Origin: Comamonadaceae bacterium
GTDB lineage: Bacteria > Pseudomonadota > Gammaproteobacteria > Burkholderiales > Burkholderiaceae_C
DNA length: 18,228 nucleotides
Direction: 5' to 3'
Assembly: GCA_947374105.1 (NCBI GenBank)
Contig: CANCAO010000005.1
Coordinates: 1-18,228, forward strand
Part shown: piece by piece, positions 15,234 through 18,228 of the stretch
How the letters are laid out: the number at the start of each line of letters is the position of its first letter
Position numbering within the stretch: the first letter of the stretch is position 1
The notes under the pieces: generated by a model
What the model saw: only the letters and a program-made list of their open reading frames with translations
Told to the model about the DNA's origin: nothing
The model's database searches: none
Position numbers and translations under genes: made by a program

Positions 15234-16144
15234 AAACTATTTTCCCCCTGCAGCTGCTGTTTGCCCCTGACCGCAACGATCCGCAACCCCTCGTCCTGTA
15301 CCACGGTCGCAATTGTCCCGACGGCTTTGCCGCCGCTTTGGCCGCCTGGCTGTTCTATGAAGGTAAAGCCGAGATGCTGGGCCTGGACCATGGTGACATC
15401 AAATCCGTTAATGATCTGCCTGCGCTGGCGGGCCGTGCCGTTTACATCCTCGATTTCTCGTTTAACGAAGACATCCTGCGCGGGATTGAAGAACGTGCCG
15501 CCAAGCTGGTGATGCTGGATCACCACAAAAGCGCGGCTGAAAAGCTCACCGGTTTTGCCTGCCGCTGCGGCGTGGTGCACTTTGACATGAGCAAGTCAGG
15601 CGCACGACTGGCTTGGGAATTTTTTCAACCTAACCGTGCCTTGCCAGATCTGGTGCGTTTCATAGAAGACCGCGACATCTGGGTTTGGCAATACACCGAG
15701 AGCCCGGCTTTTCTGGCGGCGTTGGACATGGAGCCTATGGACTTTGCGCGCTGGGCTGATATGGCCGCGTTCAGTCCCGAGCAGATCACCGCCTTCATGG
15801 CGCGTGGCCACGCCATGGATGAAAAATTCAGCAAACTTTGCGCAGATATTGCTGAAGACGCCCAGCCCATTAACTTCAATGGTCAGCAGGGTTTGATGGT
15901 GAATGCGCCGGGCGTGTTTCACAGTTTGGTGGGTGATACGCTGGCCAAAAAAAGCGGCACGTTCGCCTTGATGTGGACGGCGGGCAAGGGCGGTGTGGTG
16001 AAGGTTGGCCTGCGCTCACGCAGTGGCTTCGACTGCATCCCCTTGGCCGAGAGCATGAAGGGCGGCGGTCACGCCCAGGCTTGCGGTTTCAAGATGGGCC
16101 TAGAGCGCTTGCCAGAGCTTGTGGGCGGGATGTTCAAGGCCTGA
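15230..16144 (+). CDS. DHH/DHHA1-family phosphoesterase
   Basis: This 304-aa cytoplasmic protein belongs to the DHH metal-dependent phosphoesterases, which act on short oligonucleotides, pAp or cyclic nucleotides. Motif I is H25 followed by CPDGFAAALAAW (D31), motif II is ILDFSF (D75), and motif III is the name-giving LDHHK (D97, H98, H99). The C-terminal DHHA1 domain carries GGGHAQACGF (278-287). Motif I has CPDG where NrnA-type enzymes have D-x-D, a variant shared by a widespread but poorly studied subgroup. It starts inside the GTPase stop (ATGA overlap, 15230-15233), indicating coupled translation. Its 3' end overlaps the convergent VCBS-like gene by 11 nt. The family is firm; the substrate is not known. 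Confidence 0.88.
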   Translation: MKTIFPLQLLFAPDRNDPQPLVLYHGRNCPDGFAAALAAWLFYEGKAEMLGLDHGDIKSVNDLPALAGRAVYILDFSFNEDILRGIEERAAKLVMLDHHKSAAEKLTGFACRCGVVHFDMSKSGARLAWEFFQPNRALPDLVRFIEDRDIWVWQYTESPAFLAALDMEPMDFARWADMAAFSPEQITAFMARGHAMDEKFSKLCADIAEDAQPINFNGQQGLMVNAPGVFHSLVGDTLAKKSGTFALMWTAGKGGVVKVGLRSRSGFDCIPLAESMKGGGHAQACGFKMGLERLPELVGGMFKA

Positions 16145-17057
16145 GAGTCGCGCGCCACCAACTGGCGTTGTCCAAGAGTAGGCAAGCCCCTTCGGGGATG
16201 TGTTCCATGCGCGCGATTCGATCCTGCGCAGGGGTGGGCATCTGCATTTCTTCCCATCGACCGGGAGCTACCCAACGGAGGGCATGCAAGGCCCGATGCG
16301 TCATGTCGGGCACGATCACGGTGGGGCGTTGGCCTGGTGGCGTGACGATCACTGCAAGAGACTGCTCTAGCGCACCCATTCGGTGGTTGGAAATGTCCAT
16401 AGTCTTGGCGTAAGGCACCAACTGTGGTGGGCGGTAGTGATGCAGGGTAAGTACACCGCCAATGTGGGGTGTGGTCACGCTGGCCACGTCCAGATGGCCA
16501 TCTCCATCAAAGTCAGCAACGCCCACCGGATTGAGCCAACGAAAGGTTGAGCCTGTGTTGGGTCCTCGAGCCAACTCTACGAGTTCAAGTGGTGATGATT
16601 TGTCTTTGGTTGCATTCCGAAGCCCCAATACCACTAGCGCCGAGCCTTGGAGCGCATCGGACTGCACCACAATGATCTCGTCGCGTCCATCGCCGTCCAA
16701 GTCCACCAGCCTTAGGATGCGATCTTCAAATACCTTGAGTAACGGCAAATGAAGTACAGCTTCGCGTGCGTCACCGCTTGGATTGGTCACCAGTACGTGC
16801 AAGCTGCCCGCATGTGCGGGCGAGCCCAGCGCTGCATGTGGGTAGCGCAACGTGGGTGAGCCCAACCAAGCCCATCGAATGTCGTTCTGACCGCGCACCA
16901 CTTGGCTCTCGGGCAACCGATTTTTTGCCGCCGCAGGTGGTGAAAGAAATGAGGCAGGGGGTGCATTGCACGCTACAGATGCAACGCTCAAGATTAAATC
17001 CATGGCCCAGGTGCTACAGGCCAACGCAAAGCTCAGCAGGACAGCGAATCGGCGCAT
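16134..17057 (-). CDS. Exported FG-GAP/VCBS repeat-like protein
   Basis: This 307-aa protein starts with MRRFAVLLSFALACS, a signal peptide-like arginine pair and hydrophobic stretch, so it is predicted to be exported to the periplasm or surface. Two calcium-binding loops of the FG-GAP/VCBS type are visible: VDLDGDGRDEIIVV (118-131) and ADFDGDGHLDVASV (181-194). These are blades of a beta-propeller; with about 280 mature residues it may form a small propeller with some degenerate blades. A cysteine at position 30 follows a poor lipobox (SVAC), so a lipoprotein is possible but weakly supported. It starts 8 nt after the DUF924 stop and is probably the last gene of that transcript. Function unknown; such propellers often bind partners or substrates. 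Confidence 0.75.
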   Translation of the reverse strand: MRRFAVLLSFALACSTWAMDLILSVASVACNAPPASFLSPPAAAKNRLPESQVVRGQNDIRWAWLGSPTLRYPHAALGSPAHAGSLHVLVTNPSGDAREAVLHLPLLKVFEDRILRLVDLDGDGRDEIIVVQSDALQGSALVVLGLRNATKDKSSPLELVELARGPNTGSTFRWLNPVGVADFDGDGHLDVASVTTPHIGGVLTLHHYRPPQLVPYAKTMDISNHRMGALEQSLAVIVTPPGQRPTVIVPDMTHRALHALRWVAPGRWEEMQMPTPAQDRIARMEHIPEGACLLLDNASWWRATLRP

Positions 17058-17065
17058 GGCCGTGG

Positions 17066-17605
17066 CTAAAACGCCGATCCCGGCTGCTGTAAAAAGGCTT
17101 CTTCTGCGGGCGTTGACACGCGACCCAATATCGCGTTGCGATGCGGGAAACGACCAAACCGTTCGATGATGGCCTGGTGCTTCAGCTCGTAGTTCAGATT
17201 GCCTTCCAGTCCCGGCTCGGAGAACAGCAGGACAGCTTGCGAGTGGATGAGCGCAGATTCGCTGTGCATATAAGGCATGTAGGCAAAGGCTCGTTGCTCA
17301 GGCGATAGGCTGAGGGCCTGCCCACTGGCCACCAGCGCTTGTGACAGCGCCAGTGCCTGAGGGTCTTGTGCAAACGCAGAGGGTTGCTCGCGAAATATGT
17401 TGCGTGAGAACTGATCCAGCACAATGATCTCGGCCAGCCGCCCCTGTGGCGTGGCCCGCCAGTGCGCCAGCTCACCGCGAATCGCCGCCTGCAATGCGGA
17501 ACCAAAGCGCTCGCCCATCAGAGCGTCCAGGGCTGCGTCTTTGGCAAAGCGGCGTTGGTTGTCCAGCTCGTCAAACCAGAAGTGCAGGGTGTCTGTGGCT
17601 TGCAT
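17066..17605 (-). CDS. DUF924 family protein
   Basis: From the ATG at 17605 this is a 179-aa cytoplasmic protein of the DUF924 family (PF06041), a helical TPR-like fold of unknown function that is widespread in proteobacteria. Family marks are LHFWFDELDNQRRFAKD near the N-terminus, EIIVLDQFSRNIFRE in the middle, FAYMPYMHSE, and NLNYELKHQAIIERFGRFPHRN towards the end. A TTG six codons earlier (17623) could also serve but adds only a poor leader. It lies 25 nt after the small lysine-rich gene and 8 nt before the exported protein gene on the same strand, so an operon is likely. No activity can be stated. Confidence 0.88.
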   Translation of the reverse strand: MQATDTLHFWFDELDNQRRFAKDAALDALMGERFGSALQAAIRGELAHWRATPQGRLAEIIVLDQFSRNIFREQPSAFAQDPQALALSQALVASGQALSLSPEQRAFAYMPYMHSESALIHSQAVLLFSEPGLEGNLNYELKHQAIIERFGRFPHRNAILGRVSTPAEEAFLQQPGSAF

Positions 17606-17630
17606 GGTGTGTGGCTGGATCAACAGGCAG

Positions 17631-17777
17631 TTACTTGAACTTGTCCTTGTCTTTGCCGCGTGGAATGACCGCTGTCATGGGGGACATGGGGCGGTCTGAT
17701 GTGTGCTCTTTGGGGGGTGAAGTGTCCTTCTTGGGCTTCTTCGCCATCTTGTTACTCTTCTGATCGCCTTTGGACAT
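17631..17777 (-). CDS. Small lysine-rich conserved-type protein, 48 aa
   Basis: This very short gene encodes MSKGDQKSNKMAKKPKKD followed by TSPPKEHTSDRPM and ends in GKDKDKFK. It is strongly basic and lacks hydrophobic segments, so it should be soluble, perhaps disordered and nucleic-acid binding (inference). I recognise the MSKG...NKxAKKPKK pattern as typical of small hypothetical proteins in related bacteria. The frame is open further upstream (to 17915), but the ATG at 17777 is chosen because GGAG lies 4-5 nt before it and because the longer version would overlap the LysR gene. It lies 52 nt after that regulator and 25 nt before DUF924. Function unknown. Confidence 0.7.
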   Translation of the reverse strand: MSKGDQKSNKMAKKPKKDTSPPKEHTSDRPMSPMTAVIPRGKDKDKFK

Positions 17778-17785
17778 ATTGATTG

Positions 17786-17789
17786 CTCC
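17786..17789 (-). promoter_or_regulatory. Shine-Dalgarno GGAG for the 48-aa lysine-rich protein
   Basis: On the minus strand GGAG is followed by four bases and then the ATG at 17777-17775. It is the evidence that fixes this start against longer in-frame alternatives. Confidence 0.6.
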
Positions 17790-17796
17790 GGTTGAC

Positions 17797-17811
17797 GCCA
17801 CGACGTGTGGC
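17797..17811 (-). repeat. Short perfect hairpin between LysR and the lysine-rich gene
   Basis: GCCAC (17797-17801) and GTGGC (17807-17811) form a 5-bp stem around a 5-nt loop in the 52-nt gap after the LysR stop. No T-run follows on the minus strand, so it would be at best a weak terminator or mRNA stabiliser. Confidence 0.25.
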
Positions 17812-17829
17812 TGAGGTTGCAATAATAAA

Positions 17830-18228
17830 TCAAGAGGCCTCGCCGGAGCCAGAGAATAGTTCCGCCATCGTCTTGCGCAGCCATTGGTTGCTGGCGTCGG
17901 CGTTAAAGCGTTCATGCCAATGTTGTTTGACCTTGTAGGTGGGTAACGTTAGTGGTGGCTCCAACACCTTCACGCGTTCCTGTTGCGCGAGTGCATTGCC
18001 AAGCTGTCGTGGCACGATCACCAGAAACTCGGTTTGCGCCACGATGCGGGCCACGCCAAGAAAACTGGGTACGCGCAGCACGACTCGACGCTCCACTTTG
18101 TTCTTTGTCAGGACCTTGTCCACAATGGAATGGCCCGTGCCCGAAGCCATGACCAAGATGTGTCCTTCGGCTGAAAACGCTTTGCGTGTGAGTTTCGCAC
18201 CAATGCGAGGGTGTTCGCTGGAAGCGAG
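17830..18228 (-). CDS. LysR-family transcriptional regulator, C-terminal part (N-terminus outside the window)
   Basis: An open frame enters from the right window edge and stops at 17830. It encodes 132 residues of a LysR substrate-binding domain, starting LASSEHPRIGAKLTRKAF, continuing with VLRVPSFLGVARIVAQTEFL and TYKVKQHWHERFNADASN, and ending in WLRKTMAELFSGSGEAS. The VPSFLGVARIVA and KQHWH(E/A)R patterns are typical of the NodD/PcpR-like branch common in Burkholderiales. The helix-turn-helix is not in view. A short frame beginning at a TTG (18156) is only an internal start artefact, because the coding frame continues to the edge. It might regulate a divergent neighbour outside the window, or the genes downstream of it. 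Confidence 0.88.
   Translation of the reverse strand, partial: LASSEHPRIGAKLTRKAFSAEGHILVMASGTGHSIVDKVLTKNKVERRVVLRVPSFLGVARIVAQTEFLVIVPRQLGNALAQQERVKVLEPPLTLPTYKVKQHWHERFNADASNQWLRKTMAELFSGSGEAS

Noticed and set aside
1..18228. Mobile elements, CRISPR arrays, toxin-antitoxin or phage-defence systems
   Set aside because: No transposase, integrase, direct-repeat array, or toxin or defence domain could be found in any frame. The window reads as ordinary chromosome with one catabolic operon.

Overview
This is a GC-rich, gene-dense stretch of chromosome. Its gene content points to a betaproteobacterium of the Burkholderiales, most probably a Comamonadaceae-type organism (Rhodoferax, Polaromonas or Limnohabitans-like). 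The signs are a Bug/TctC solute-binding protein, a CaiB/BaiF CoA transferase with a crotonase, an isoquinoline-oxidoreductase-type molybdenum hydroxylase, an E. coli-type gshA, and a LysR regulator of the kind common there. The genus is an inference from protein style, because no rRNA or marker gene is present. I see no tRNA, rRNA, CRISPR array, transposase or integrase, and no gene-free stretch over 300 bases.

Layout. 1-995 (+): the tail of an unidentified gene, a 2OG-Fe(II) dioxygenase-family protein, and a decayed C-terminal piece of a UspA-type stress protein. 973-3727 (-): a soluble hybrid PAS histidine kinase with an attached receiver, overlapped at its 3' end by rluA (pseudouridine synthase). 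3855-10604 (+): a tight six-gene catabolic operon, divergent from the kinase. Its order is class III CoA transferase, crotonase-fold protein lacking both classical catalytic glutamates, zinc-free MDR oxidoreductase, Bug periplasmic binding protein, [2Fe-2S] subunit and Tat-exported molybdopterin subunit of a molybdenum hydroxylase. 10666-11184 (+): a GNAT acetyltransferase. 11099-12642 (-): a DnaQ-fold exonuclease and a NUDIX hydrolase. 12736-16144 (+): gshA, a circularly permuted RbgA/YlqF GTPase and a DHH phosphoesterase, packed with gaps of 2 nt and an overlap of 4 nt. 16134-18228 (-): the C-terminal half of a LysR regulator (cut by the window edge), a 48-aa lysine-rich protein, a DUF924 protein and an exported FG-GAP/VCBS-like protein.

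How the genes work together. The operon at 3855-10604 is the most interesting unit. It looks like a pathway for an organic acid or (hetero)aromatic compound whose identity cannot be read from the sequence. The molybdenum enzyme and the Bug protein both carry export signals. The CoA transferase, crotonase and MDR enzyme are cytoplasmic. A plausible model is oxidation outside the cytoplasm, capture by the Bug protein, uptake through a transporter encoded elsewhere, and CoA activation and further conversion inside. The divergent kinase could be its sensor, but it has no DNA-binding partner here. The remaining genes are mainly housekeeping: glutathione synthesis, ribosome assembly, RNA modification and nucleotide clean-up.
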